A DNA stretch of 64,000 bases from Acidovorax sp. YS12 (GCA_021496925.1 CP053915.1:1178001-1242000); one strand, 5' to 3'; shown: positions 24,916 through 34,659, numbered from the stretch's first letter. The notes: generated from the sequence alone by a model not told the origin. Made by a program: numbers and translations.

Positions 24916-27900
24916 TCAGGGGTTGACGGTGATGTCACCGCTGGTCACGGGGGCGAAGCCCGGTGCGCTGGCGGTGATGCGGGTAGTGCCAGGGGCTGTG
25001 GCGGTGATGGTGCCGTAGGCGGATGTGTTGCTGCCCGCTGACCAAACCACGCTTGATGACACCGTGGCCGCCGAAGGGACGGAACTGGTGAGCGTGATGG
25101 TGATGGGCTGGGCCGGAACCGTGTTGGAGTTGTTGTAGATCGCACCCGGCACATAGGCGTGGAAATACGTGGAGGTGAATTTCTGGCCCACGGTCATGCT
25201 GCCTGGCAAGGCTGCGATGAATACCAGTTGCGGCGAGACGGTTTCCACGTTGATGGTTGCCGGCTCAAAGCCGGAGGCAGTCGCCTCGATCTGGGTACTG
25301 CCAACGTCCACTCCCGTTATCTGAACCGCGGCCTCGGTGCTGCCCGCTGGAATGGTCACCGTGGTGGGCACGGTGCACACGGTTTCCGCCACGCAGCGCA
25401 AGCTCACCGTAACGGCATCGGCTCCCGAGGCAACGGTACCGTTGATGACGCGCTGGACGCTCAGCTCCGATGCATAGCTTCGGAGTGATTTGCCAACGAT
25501 GACCTTGGACTTGTTTTCTGCCTGCGACAACCGCAAGCCTTGGTTGGCCTCGGCCACGGTCTGCACGACGGACTGGCCCAAGGCAATCCCCGCAATGTCT
25601 GCGGCCACCCGGTAAGTCCCCGCCTGGGCGGGCTGCGCAACATAGATTGTGTCCGTATAGTTTCTCGATGCACCAATCACAATCTGGTTCACCACCGCAC
25701 CGCCCGTGGCAGCGTTATAAATACCGCTCACCACCCCCGCAGGCATTTGCTCCGCCAAGCTCAGGCTGACAGTCAGAGGCGAAACAGCGTATTGCGACGT
25801 CGAGTAATAGGCACCTGGAACGCTCAGTTGCAAAGTGAAGTTGTCCCGCACGCTGGCCGTCGTGCGGGTGCCGTCCAGATTGCTGAAATTGACGACAGGT
25901 GACACCACCTCCACCGGTATCGGCGTAGCCGCTGTCACTCCCTGCGCCGTGGCTTCGATCACGGTGCTGCCAACACCCGTCCCAGTGACAGAAACAACCA
26001 CCTGACTACTGTCGGCGGGAATCGTCACACTCGCTGGCACGCTACACACGCCGATATCAACGCAGCGCAAGCTCACCGTTAGCGGCTGTGCACCATTGGC
26101 CACTACCCCATTGACCACGCGCTGTACATACAACTCTCCCAAGTAGTCATAGTAGTTGTAGCTTCTCAGTCCTTTGCCGACCACGACCTTGGGTTGGTTG
26201 TTGGCTTGGGCAAACTTCAGGCCCATGTGGGCCTCGGCCACGGTCTGCACAGCAGACTGGCCCGAGGCAATCCCCGCAATGTCTGCGGCCACCCGGTAAG
26301 TCCCCGCCTGGGCGGGCTGCGCAACATAGATTGTGTCCGTATAGTTTCTCGATGCACCAATCACAATCTGGTTCACCACCGCACCGCCCGTGGCAGCGTT
26401 ATAAATACCGCTCACCACCCCCGCAGGCATTTGCTCCGCCAAGCTCAGGCTGACAGTCAGAGGCGAAACAGCGTATTGCGACGTCGAGTAATAGGCACCT
26501 GGAACGCTCAGTTGCAAAGTGAAGTTGTCCCGCACGCTGGCCGTCGTGCGGGTGCCGTCCAGATTGCTGAAATTGACGACAGGTGACACCACCTCCACCG
26601 GTATCGGCGTAGCCGCTGTCACTCCCTGCGCCGTGGCCTCAATGACGGTACTGCCGATTCCGACTCCCGTCACAGGAATGGCCGCGTACCCGTTGTTGGC
26701 AGCAATCGTTACCGTAGCAGGCACTGTGCAAATGCTCACATCTACACAACGCAAACTAATGGTCAGCGGCTCCGCAGGATTGGAAACCACCCCCTTGACC
26801 ATGCGCCCCACAAAAAGCTCTGCAGAAGAGTCGTAATAGGTATAGGTGCGCATCCCTTTGCCCACCACCACCTTTGATTGGTTATTCGCCATGAAGAACC
26901 TGAGGTCGATCTTCTCGCGCACCAGGACAGGCACGGCCTTATTTATCAACCCCGGAGCCGACAAATTGATCGCCACAGTACCCAGCCCGATTCCTTTCAC
27001 CGTCAGCGGAACAAGCCCCAGGATCTGCCCCTGCGGCACGAACACCTCTGCCGGGCTCACGGTGGCAATGGCGGGATCGGCCGAAGCCACCTTGACGATG
27101 ACGCCACCCGGCGGAGCCGCTTTGGACAGGATGACGCGGCGCGTCAGCACCTGGTCGATGCTGAGTGCCAGGTTGCCGCCCGGCTCGATATCGATTCCGA
27201 TGGCATCGACCCGCACCGTGGCCTGCGCTGCCTGGTAGCCGCTTGCGCTGGCCTGCAAGGTGGTGGAGCCAAGGGCCACACCGGCGACGCTGAAACTGGC
27301 CTGGCTGCTGCCCGCCGCGACGGTGACGGTTTCAGGAGCGGAAGCAATGGATGACGCGCCCGTGTTCAGGCTCACGCTGAGGCCGCCTGCAGGCGCGGGC
27401 TCGGTCAGCTCCAGCGTTACAGGTGTCTGGGCACCGGGGGCAACCACTACGCTCCCCGGCAGCACCAGCGACTTGCTGCGCACGGTCACCGTCGCCAGGC
27501 CAGTGGCAAAGCCTTCGGCCTGGGCGCTGACCCTGCTGACACCCTCGACCAACCCGGTGACCTCGAAACTCGCGCCCTGCTGCCCTGCTGGCACGAACAG
27601 GCTTGCGGGGGCACGCACGACGGAGGTGTCGGAACTGCTCAACAGCACGGACAGCCCCCCAGCAGGCGCGGGCTGCGGCAGCTTAAGCAGCATGGGATAG
27701 GGCCGCTGAACCCCCACCGTGGGAGCGCCGGGTGCAATCTCCAGCATGGGCAGGTTGACCACTTCCACTTGCGCCACTGCCGTGCCCAGCGCGCTCTGGC
27801 TGGCCGTGATGGTGGTGGTGCCCACGGCGTTGGCCTGTACTTCCACGTCAGCACCCGCCTGGCCTGCAGCCACGGTGGCACGGGCCGCCACGGACGCGAC

Positions 27901-28674
27901 GGAAGGCACGCTGCTGGTCAGGTCGACATTGAAGCCTCCCGCCGGAGCCGGTGCATTCAACGACAGGCGCAACACGGCGACCACGCCCGGACTCAACCGG
28001 AGCCGGGCGGGGTCGAGGGCCAGCGGCGCCTGGCCCACCTGCACCAGCCCGGACTGCACCAGGTAGGGTATGCCGACCAAACCCCACACGACCTGGCTGC
28101 GAATGGTGCCGCTGGGCACGGCGATGGCGTTGAGCGTGTTGCCGCTGGCGCTCAGGCCCTTGCCGATGGGGGACGCGGCAAGGTCGATGCCGATGGCCGG
28201 GCCGCTGTGGTTCTGGATGGCGACGTTGTTCAGCACCGGAGACGCGCCTTCGATGACCACGCCGCTGCCGTAGGCGATGCGCACGTTGTCCAGTTGCGTC
28301 TGTGCGCTCACGGTTCCGGCCGTGAAGCGCCACTGGCTCCAGTCTCCGGGCGCCGGTGTGGCTGCGTTCGATGTCACCACGATGGGCTGCGCAGCCGTGC
28401 CCAAGGCCTGCAACGCACCCCGCCTGAGCGTGAAGCTCGCCCCCGCCTCCATGCGCACTTCCACGCCGGGCTCGATGACCAGGGTGGCGTTGTTGTCGAG
28501 GATCACGTCGCCCTGCAGCACGTAGGGCGACTGCGCCGCCCGCCAGGTGGTGGAGGAACCGATCAGGCCCGACACCGGGGTGGCCGCATGCGCATGCGCC
28601 ATGAGCAACGCCAGGGCACAGCACAGCCGCAAGCACCATTGCAAGAAGTTCACGGGGTTCCAGGTCAAGCGCAT
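24916..28674 (-). CDS. Giant exported protein: beta-helix plus repeated Ig-like domains
   Basis: The product is 1252 aa. The start at MRLTWNPVNFLQW gives a good signal peptide (LCCALALLMAHAHA). Residues ~35-220 look like a right-handed beta-helix (DVILDNNATLVIEPGVEVRM). The rest is a string of ~95-residue bacterial Ig-like repeats with a shared phrase (PAPAGGLSVLLSSSD, VPAGQQGASFEVTG), then two or more larger repeats that start LRFFMANNQSKVVVGKG / LKFAQANNQPKVVVGKG. Two of the large units are nearly identical at DNA level. It lies 26 bp after the rhodanese-fold gene. This is a typical stalk-like surface protein layout; no catalytic motif was found. Confidence 0.8.
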   Translation of the reverse strand: MRLTWNPVNFLQWCLRLCCALALLMAHAHAATPVSGLIGSSTTWRAAQSPYVLQGDVILDNNATLVIEPGVEVRMEAGASFTLRRGALQALGTAAQPIVVTSNAATPAPGDWSQWRFTAGTVSAQTQLDNVRIAYGSGVVIEGASPVLNNVAIQNHSGPAIGIDLAASPIGKGLSASGNTLNAIAVPSGTIRSQVVWGLVGIPYLVQSGLVQVGQAPLALDPARLRLSPGVVAVLRLSLNAPAPAGGFNVDLTSSVPSVASVAARATVAAGQAGADVEVQANAVGTTTITASQSALGTAVAQVEVVNLPMLEIAPGAPTVGVQRPYPMLLKLPQPAPAGGLSVLLSSSDTSVVRAPASLFVPAGQQGASFEVTGLVEGVSRVSAQAEGFATGLATVTVRSKSLVLPGSVVVAPGAQTPVTLELTEPAPAGGLSVSLNTGASSIASAPETVTVAAGSSQASFSVAGVALGSTTLQASASGYQAAQATVRVDAIGIDIEPGGNLALSIDQVLTRRVILSKAAPPGGVIVKVASADPAIATVSPAEVFVPQGQILGLVPLTVKGIGLGTVAINLSAPGLINKAVPVLVREKIDLRFFMANNQSKVVVGKGMRTYTYYDSSAELFVGRMVKGVVSNPAEPLTISLRCVDVSICTVPATVTIAANNGYAAIPVTGVGIGSTVIEATAQGVTAATPIPVEVVSPVVNFSNLDGTRTTASVRDNFTLQLSVPGAYYSTSQYAVSPLTVSLSLAEQMPAGVVSGIYNAATGGAVVNQIVIGASRNYTDTIYVAQPAQAGTYRVAADIAGIASGQSAVQTVAEAHMGLKFAQANNQPKVVVGKGLRSYNYYDYLGELYVQRVVNGVVANGAQPLTVSLRCVDIGVCSVPASVTIPADSSQVVVSVTGTGVGSTVIEATAQGVTAATPIPVEVVSPVVNFSNLDGTRTTASVRDNFTLQLSVPGAYYSTSQYAVSPLTVSLSLAEQMPAGVVSGIYNAATGGAVVNQIVIGASRNYTDTIYVAQPAQAGTYRVAADIAGIALGQSVVQTVAEANQGLRLSQAENKSKVIVGKSLRSYASELSVQRVINGTVASGADAVTVSLRCVAETVCTVPTTVTIPAGSTEAAVQITGVDVGSTQIEATASGFEPATINVETVSPQLVFIAALPGSMTVGQKFTSTYFHAYVPGAIYNNSNTVPAQPITITLTSSVPSAATVSSSVVWSAGSNTSAYGTITATAPGTTRITASAPGFAPVTSGDITVNP
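25581..26637. repeat. Intragenic tandem duplication, 684-bp period
   Basis: Positions 25581-25953 and 26265-26637 (373 bp) are identical by eye, offset by 684 bp (228 codons), and similarity continues with scattered differences on both sides. Both copies encode the Ig-like unit that includes VVNFSNLDGTRTTASVRD. The exact identity, including silent sites, implies recent duplication or gene conversion within the gene. Confidence 0.9.
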
Positions 28675-28700
28675 GGAGAGGTTTCCGTTGATGGGTTGTT

Positions 28701-29654
28701 CTAGAAGCCGCATAAACGCGGCAAGGCGTGGCCCGCATGGGCGGCCAGCCGGTGTTGTTGGGCGATGTAGCTGCGGTAGCCATCCAGGCCCCCTTGCAGC
28801 CACAGCACGGGCGGTGCCGATGCGGGTTGGGCGGGTTGCCGCTGCTCCCACAGCGCCTGCAGCCGGGCTTGCGCCGCAGCATCGGCGGCCACCGTGAGCC
28901 AGGCCGCTGGAGGTGCCGTCTCGCTGGCCGCTGCATCACCCGCCCCCGCAAGCGCCTGGCCCAACGCGCCCAGCCCTGCAGCGTCGGCGGCCGGCAGGGC
29001 GAGCACGGGCGGCTGTGCCAGGGCATGCGCATCCTCCGGCGCAATGCCCAAGGTGACGACGCGCCACAAGCCATCGGCCACGCCCTGCCGGTATTCGGCT
29101 GCGGATACCACGGTGGGCGGCTGCAGCGGCGTGGCGGCATGCGGGTCGGGCTGCACCGGCATGCCTGCCAGGCGCCAAGCCCGCACGCCGCCGAGGACGA
29201 CGTGCACCGCGCCGAAACGGCCGCTTTGCCGCCAGGCGGCGCACTGGCGCGACAGTGCGCGCAGGTCGCCCGCGTCGCCCACGGCCAGCAGGTCCAGGCC
29301 GCGCAGCGCGGCCTTGTCGGCCACCTCGGCGCGCGGCACGGCCAGTGCGCCCGCCAGGCGCAGGCGCTGGGCCGCCCCGGCTTCGCGCACATCCACCCAC
29401 GATGCGCCTTGGGCGGCGCGCTGCCGTGCCTCGCTCCAGCCGATCCAGCAGGCGCGCTCGGCCTCGGTGTAGGGCGCGGGGGGTGCCAGCGGCGCCAACG
29501 GCATATCGACGGGGTTGGGCGCCTCGGCATCGGCCCGGCGGCAGGTCTGTTCGGCGGGCGCAGGATCGGCCGCAGCCGCGCCTGGCCCGCTGGCCGCCAG
29601 CGGCAGGAGCGCTGCCGCGGCCAGGCGCAAGCGCCATTGCATGGGGCGGCCCAT
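28701..29654 (-). CDS. Exported tandem rhodanese-fold protein lacking the active-site Cys
   Basis: The product is 317 aa with a signal peptide (LRLAAAALLPLAASGPGAAAA). The first rhodanese-like domain is recognisable by GASWVDVREAGAAQRLRLAG and VHVVLGGVRAWRLAGMPVQ; the second ends PPVLWLQGGLDGYRSYIAQQ. In the loop where rhodaneses carry CRxGxR, this protein has VGDAGDLRA, so the catalytic cysteine is missing; the second domain also shows none. It is therefore probably a binding or structural protein rather than a sulfurtransferase. Its ATG overlaps the stop of the upstream gene by one base (TGATG), so the two are translationally coupled. Confidence 0.78.
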   Translation of the reverse strand: MGRPMQWRLRLAAAALLPLAASGPGAAAADPAPAEQTCRRADAEAPNPVDMPLAPLAPPAPYTEAERACWIGWSEARQRAAQGASWVDVREAGAAQRLRLAGALAVPRAEVADKAALRGLDLLAVGDAGDLRALSRQCAAWRQSGRFGAVHVVLGGVRAWRLAGMPVQPDPHAATPLQPPTVVSAAEYRQGVADGLWRVVTLGIAPEDAHALAQPPVLALPAADAAGLGALGQALAGAGDAAASETAPPAAWLTVAADAAAQARLQALWEQRQPAQPASAPPVLWLQGGLDGYRSYIAQQHRLAAHAGHALPRLCGF

Positions 29655-32600
29655 CACACCCGGCGGCCGCGCCACCCGGCAACGGCCATCCATGCCAGGA
29701 CGCAGGACAGCAACGCGACCGCCCAGGGCGCCAGCCCGGGAATGGGGCGCAGCGCCGAGCCGTCGTCCATGCCGATGTCGCCCTGCGCGGGCCCACTCGG
29801 GTCGCGGATGGTGCCGTTGGCGACAAGGTCGTCGTCGCCCACCCCGCCGTCGCGGATGGTGTAGGTGACGGTGTTGCCCTGGATGCGCAGGTTGCTGGGC
29901 ACGTACCAGATGGCGCGGCCGCGCGATGCCGGGGTCTGGCCGTACTTGAGGTAGCCGCTCATGCCGCGCAGGTCGGGCCAGGTCACGCTCACGGTGACTT
30001 CGCTGCCGGGCTGGCAGCCCACCAACTCGAAGTCGAACAGGCCGTGCGGTAGCAGGAATTTCTGCAGGGGCGTCCACACGCCCTCGGGCGGCACCATGCG
30101 GGTGGCCAGCGGGTTGAACGCGCAGGCATCGCCGCCGCCGCTGACCTGGGCCTGCACGGCACCGGTACCCGTGGCCGTGGTGCCGTCGAATTGCTTGCCC
30201 GCGCTGCCCAGGGGCAGGTTGGCCAGGTCGGCGGTCAGCACGGTGGCGGCGCCTGCCGCCGTGATGCGGGCCTGGTGCGTTCCCGGCACCGCGTTGGCGG
30301 TGAAAAGGGGCGAAATGGCCATGCCACGGGCATCGGTCACCAGCATGATGCGTTGCAGCCCGCCCGCGAAGGTGGCGCTGGGCCCCGCGTCGGCAAAGGC
30401 CATTTCCACGCTGGCACCTGGCACGGCGAGGCCGCTGGCGTCGAGCGCCTGCACGGACAGGGGGACGGCAAAGGCGCTGCCGGCCTGGGTGGCCTGGCCC
30501 ATGCCGGATACGAGGCGCAAGGCCGCGGGCACCGGCCCCGTGCTGGCGGGCAGGTTGGTCAGCGCAAAGCGGGCTGCCTGCGCCACGCCCTCGACGGAGG
30601 CCGTGGCGTGGTAGCTGCCGGCGGTGGCATTGGCCGTGAGCGCCGGGCTTTGCGCCAGGCCCTGGGCGTCGGTGGCAACGTCCTGCGCCTGCGCCAGGGC
30701 CTCGAACACGGCTCCGGGCCCTTGCTCGGGCAGCCGGAAACGGACCAGCACGCCCGCCACGGGGTTGCCTTGGCCGTCCACCACCTTGGCCACCAGGGGC
30801 GCGCCGAAGGCCATGCCCACGCGGGCGCTTTGGCCCGTGCCGGACTGCACCAGGATCTGCGCCGCACCCGTGTCTGTGCCCGTGCCGGGCTGCCAGCGTG
30901 CCTGGGCCAGGCCCATCCAGCGCGCGGCGTCGAGCTGGAGCGCATCGAGGGCCAGGCCATGGGGAGGCTGCGCAAGCTGGCGCAGCGCGCTTTGCAGGGA
31001 TGCGAGCGCCGTGAGCGCGGCGTCCCAATCGGGGGGCTGCGCCTGCTGCCCGGCGTTGGCAGCAGCAGCGGCGGCGTCGCGCGCATGCTGGATCAGCGCC
31101 AGGGTCTGCGGTTCGGCGCCCACGAGCGCCGCCAGGGCGGCGGTGGTTTGCGGGGCGAGCGTATCCAGGCCCACGGTCTGTACAGGCATGTCCTGCGTGG
31201 CGAGCACCTGCTGGCCCGTGGCATCCAGCAGCGTGGCCTGGAGCCGCAGGCTGGACGATGCCTGGGGCAGCACCAGGGTGACTTCGCCAGCTTGGGTCTG
31301 GCCGGGTGCGAGGCGCATGTTCCACCGCACCTGGCGGGACTGCGCCTGCGACGGCGCGGGCGTGGCGTTTTCGTGGGCCACGCCGTCGGGGATGTCGATG
31401 CGCAGGCTGACATCCTGGGCCGCCGTGCTGGCCGGCGCCATGTTCTCCACGGCAGTGCGCAGCGCCAGCCGCGCGCCGGCAAGCGCGGGGTCGCCACGGC
31501 CGGCCGGGGTCATGGCCTGCAGCCGTTGGTTCAGGAACCCGTCCCAGAAGGCGGCGGCTGGCCCTTGCAGCGTTTGCAGCACGTCGAAACCAGCCAGCCA
31601 CGCCTGGCCCAGGCCGAAGCGGTGGCTCACCATGACGGGCTGGTCTCCGCTGCCGCCTTGGGCCAGGACGACGGCGCCAGGCGCCAGGGCCTCCAGGGCG
31701 TGCAGCGGCCCTACCGTGGCTTGCGCCAGGGCTTCGCCAGGCAGTTTCAGCGGCTGGCCGCTGCCCATGGACGGCAGCACCAGGCGCGCGCCCAAAACGT
31801 CGTCCAGGTGGTGGCTGCGGGGCTGCCCTGCGTCCTCTTCCACGGCCGCGCCTTCGATGACCAGGGTGGCGCCACGGCGCACGGCCGCGCGCACTTCAGC
31901 GAGCTGCTGGGCGTCGAGCTTGCCCGCGCCCGCATGCAGCCACAGCAGGTTATAGCGGCCGCCGCGCAGCGCCGTACGCCATGCGGCCGCGTCGGACACC
32001 ACGGCCAGATGGCGCACCCTTGCCGCCAGTTGGGCATGCGCCTGCTGCTGCAGGCCGGATTCGCACGCGGCCTGCTCCTGCGCGGCGTGCGAGGGGCAGG
32101 AGACGAGCATCAGCACGTCGGCATGCGCTGGCAGGCTCTGGGTCAGGCCGAACTGTGCGGGCGCTTCCCCGGCCACTGTGATACCGAGCAGCGCGCTGTT
32201 GTTTGCCATCTGCGGGTCCGGGGTCTGGCTGGCGACGCTGGCCGGCCAGGAGATGGCCGCGTCCTTGCCGCCGCTCACGGCGTCGGCCTTCACCGTGAGG
32301 GTGAGCGTGGCTTCCTGGCCCTTGGCCAGGTCGCCAATGTTCCACGTGCCGCTGGCATAGCTGCCCAGCGCTGCCGCACTGCCTTGCAGGCTCAGCCCCG
32401 CCGGCACGGCCACCTGCGCCGCCACGGACTGCGCCTTGCCTTCGCCCAGGTTGCGCACCGTGGCGGTGACGGTCGTGGTCTCCCCGGCATGCAGCTGCGC
32501 GCGCACGGCTTTCAGGGCGATCGACAAGTCGGCCGCCGTTTCGCCGGTGTCCGGCTGGGGCAGGCGCTTGGCAATCCAGTAGCCCTGGGCGGCGGTTCCG

Positions 32601-34252
32601 GCAGCGAGAACGATGTCCGTGATCGCGCCGGGCTGGGCCGTGCCGCCGGCGGAGCCCGCGGCCCAGGCGCCGTCGATCCACCCGCTCACGGACGCGGCTT
32701 CGAGCTGGTAGCGGCCAGGCGCCAGGCCGGTGAAGCTGAAGGCGCCGTCCACGCCGGTATGCGCCGTCACCAGCACGTTGCGCCCCAGCCCATCGACGCC
32801 CTTGAGCGTGACGGCCAGATTGCCCTCGGCGGCCTCCCCGGCGTCACGTGTGCCGTTGCCATTGGCGTCGCGGTAGGCCAGGCCGGAGAGCGTGGCACTG
32901 GTGCCGCCTTGCGCGAATTCCAGCGTGTAGTCGCCGGTGGAGCCGCTGTCGAAAATGTGGAGGAAGTGCGACCAGCTCAGGTCGGCATTGCGGGTCTTGG
33001 AGAGCCAGTGGTTCTGCGGCGGCAGCACCTTGCCATCGCTGCGCACCACGCGGGCGATGGACAAGGCGCCCCCATGGGGATCGGCCACCTTGGCATGCAC
33101 CAGGCCGGGGGACGGTGCGAAGGTCAGCCGCAGCTTGCCGCCGCTGGCGCTGGCAAGCCCGGCCTGGCGCGACACGTCGGCCACGGAGGCATCGCCACCC
33201 AGGGAGTCGTACACATGCACGTCGCTGCCGGCCTCGGCCAGGAAGTCCAGCACGTCGTCGTGTCCCGGCAGGTCGATCAGCACGTCATGCACCAGCCTGT
33301 GGGTGCGCACGCCCTGGATCAAGGAGGTGACCGCCCCGCCCAGCGAATCCGCATGGGTGTAGCTGGCGTCGAATTCCGTGAAGCGCCCCGACAGGGACGT
33401 CTGCATGGCCCAGCGCCCCATGCGGGCCTGCTGCCCGGGAATATCGCCAAAATCCAGCAGCAGGCTCTTGCCCTGCATGGCATTGCCGACGTAGCCGCCC
33501 AATATCTGGAAGTCGATCAGCAGCCCCTGCCTGTTTTCGACGATTTTTGGCTGTGCCGATTCAATGCTGGTCTTGGCCGAAATGCCGGCTCCGGCATTGA
33601 GAATGCGCACGCCCAAGGTGAATGGCACGGGAGGCTCGGTTTCGGGCGTGAAGGGGTCGTCGCCATACACGTCCCCGGGCAGAAAATAATCGAGCGCCAG
33701 CGACGGCTGGGGGCGCACGACCACATAGTCGGGAGTGACCTCCACGGTGGTGGTTGCCCCGTCCAGGGTATAGGTGACCCTGGCTCCCACGTAATACATG
33801 CGGCCGGAGGCGGTGTCCCCACCGGCCCCCTGCGCCGGAATGATGAGCCAATGGACATCGGCCGTGCTCTTGGGTGCGATGCTTGCTGAACCGTCCAGGG
33901 CGCCCAGGCCCGTGATCTGGTCGGTACGCTGAAAGAAAACCGCCCCCACGGCATTCGGGTCGGTGGTGACGGCCACCGGCTGCTGGTTCTGGTCGAGGTA
34001 GGTCAGCTCGATCTTGACGTTGCCGAGCGCGCTGGCATCCATGCCGTTGCGAATCACCATGCGTGCATCGAATGCCTGGCGTTCCAGCGAGAGTTTCTGT
34101 TCGATGACGATCTTGACTTCCGCGCAATCGGCATCCTGCGCCCGCGCCGTCAAGGGCCACCCTGCCAGCCATAGAAGCAGGAAACAACACGCCAGCCACC
34201 AAGGCGCCATGCGGTGCGCGGCCACCAGGCCCAATGCTCGGAATCTTTCCAT
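29654..34252 (-). CDS. Large surface protein: SdrD-B-like and Ig-like domains, IPTL-CTERM-like end
   Basis: The product is 1532 aa with a signal peptide (CCFLLLWLAGWPLTARA) and a strong GGGGAGG ribosome site. Order by approximate residue: novel N-terminal region (40-450); SdrD-B/Cna-B-like domain with SGLAYRDANGNGTRDAGE (455-540); CARDB/DUF11-like domain (565-665); a glutamine-amidotransferase-like fold (700-905, RYNLLWLHAGAGKLDAQQL, RRGATLVIEG); two ~100-aa Big_1-like repeats (1125-1390); a domain like choice-of-anchor U (IRDGGVGDDDLVANGTI); and the C-terminal signal RPIPGLAPWAVALL, a hydrophobic stretch and WRGRRV. That tail fits an IPTL-CTERM sorting signal, which is thought to be processed by an exosortase-type enzyme. 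It is the first gene of the six-gene operon. Confidence 0.82.
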   Translation of the reverse strand: MERFRALGLVAAHRMAPWWLACCFLLLWLAGWPLTARAQDADCAEVKIVIEQKLSLERQAFDARMVIRNGMDASALGNVKIELTYLDQNQQPVAVTTDPNAVGAVFFQRTDQITGLGALDGSASIAPKSTADVHWLIIPAQGAGGDTASGRMYYVGARVTYTLDGATTTVEVTPDYVVVRPQPSLALDYFLPGDVYGDDPFTPETEPPVPFTLGVRILNAGAGISAKTSIESAQPKIVENRQGLLIDFQILGGYVGNAMQGKSLLLDFGDIPGQQARMGRWAMQTSLSGRFTEFDASYTHADSLGGAVTSLIQGVRTHRLVHDVLIDLPGHDDVLDFLAEAGSDVHVYDSLGGDASVADVSRQAGLASASGGKLRLTFAPSPGLVHAKVADPHGGALSIARVVRSDGKVLPPQNHWLSKTRNADLSWSHFLHIFDSGSTGDYTLEFAQGGTSATLSGLAYRDANGNGTRDAGEAAEGNLAVTLKGVDGLGRNVLVTAHTGVDGAFSFTGLAPGRYQLEAASVSGWIDGAWAAGSAGGTAQPGAITDIVLAAGTAAQGYWIAKRLPQPDTGETAADLSIALKAVRAQLHAGETTTVTATVRNLGEGKAQSVAAQVAVPAGLSLQGSAAALGSYASGTWNIGDLAKGQEATLTLTVKADAVSGGKDAAISWPASVASQTPDPQMANNSALLGITVAGEAPAQFGLTQSLPAHADVLMLVSCPSHAAQEQAACESGLQQQAHAQLAARVRHLAVVSDAAAWRTALRGGRYNLLWLHAGAGKLDAQQLAEVRAAVRRGATLVIEGAAVEEDAGQPRSHHLDDVLGARLVLPSMGSGQPLKLPGEALAQATVGPLHALEALAPGAVVLAQGGSGDQPVMVSHRFGLGQAWLAGFDVLQTLQGPAAAFWDGFLNQRLQAMTPAGRGDPALAGARLALRTAVENMAPASTAAQDVSLRIDIPDGVAHENATPAPSQAQSRQVRWNMRLAPGQTQAGEVTLVLPQASSSLRLQATLLDATGQQVLATQDMPVQTVGLDTLAPQTTAALAALVGAEPQTLALIQHARDAAAAAANAGQQAQPPDWDAALTALASLQSALRQLAQPPHGLALDALQLDAARWMGLAQARWQPGTGTDTGAAQILVQSGTGQSARVGMAFGAPLVAKVVDGQGNPVAGVLVRFRLPEQGPGAVFEALAQAQDVATDAQGLAQSPALTANATAGSYHATASVEGVAQAARFALTNLPASTGPVPAALRLVSGMGQATQAGSAFAVPLSVQALDASGLAVPGASVEMAFADAGPSATFAGGLQRIMLVTDARGMAISPLFTANAVPGTHQARITAAGAATVLTADLANLPLGSAGKQFDGTTATGTGAVQAQVSGGGDACAFNPLATRMVPPEGVWTPLQKFLLPHGLFDFELVGCQPGSEVTVSVTWPDLRGMSGYLKYGQTPASRGRAIWYVPSNLRIQGNTVTYTIRDGGVGDDDLVANGTIRDPSGPAQGDIGMDDGSALRPIPGLAPWAVALLSCVLAWMAVAGWRGRRV

Positions 34253-34659
34253 ACGCCTCCCCTTTGCTCCATGGTTTTATGCACGAATGGCTGTCATGGA
34301 TACAGCGGAAAATACAAACCGCGCCTCTTTCCCCAAGAGGCCGATTCAATTCCGGAGGGCATTTGATATTCAAACCACCCATTCGATGTTGATTTACCGC
34401 AAATCCACGAACCAATGGGTGGGGCGTATCAGCTCTGCGATAAACCTGCGCTGCAGATATGAGAAATACCCTTTTGGCGGGGATGCTTGCGCTGTCCTTG
34501 CGAGATGGCGGGGGGTGCAGAGGCCACCGATTCCTGGGCGGCCTTTCCGGTGAAAAAAGGCGCCAACTTCCGTGGCCGTGCGTAATGCATTTGTACGATA
34601 GACGCCCCTGGCCCCGTTATCCAGACTCCAACGCACTCTCCAACACCAAGGATCTCCGC
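34253..34659. other. 407-bp intergenic region with divergent promoters
   Basis: This gap separates the start of the six-gene surface operon from the divergent peptidase gene, so it should hold both promoters. I see no gene in it. It is less GC-rich than its flanks and carries small dyads: CCTCTT / AAGAGG at 34324-34340 and TTTGA-TAT-TCAAA at 34362-34374. No convincing -35/-10 pair could be assigned. Confidence 0.5.

Noticed and set aside
25581..26637. CRISPR-like or other noncoding repeat array
   Set aside because: There are only two units, 684 bp apart, fully within an open reading frame and in phase with Ig-like protein repeats.
28701..29654. Active thiosulfate sulfurtransferase
   Set aside because: The active-site loop has no cysteine in either rhodanese-like domain.
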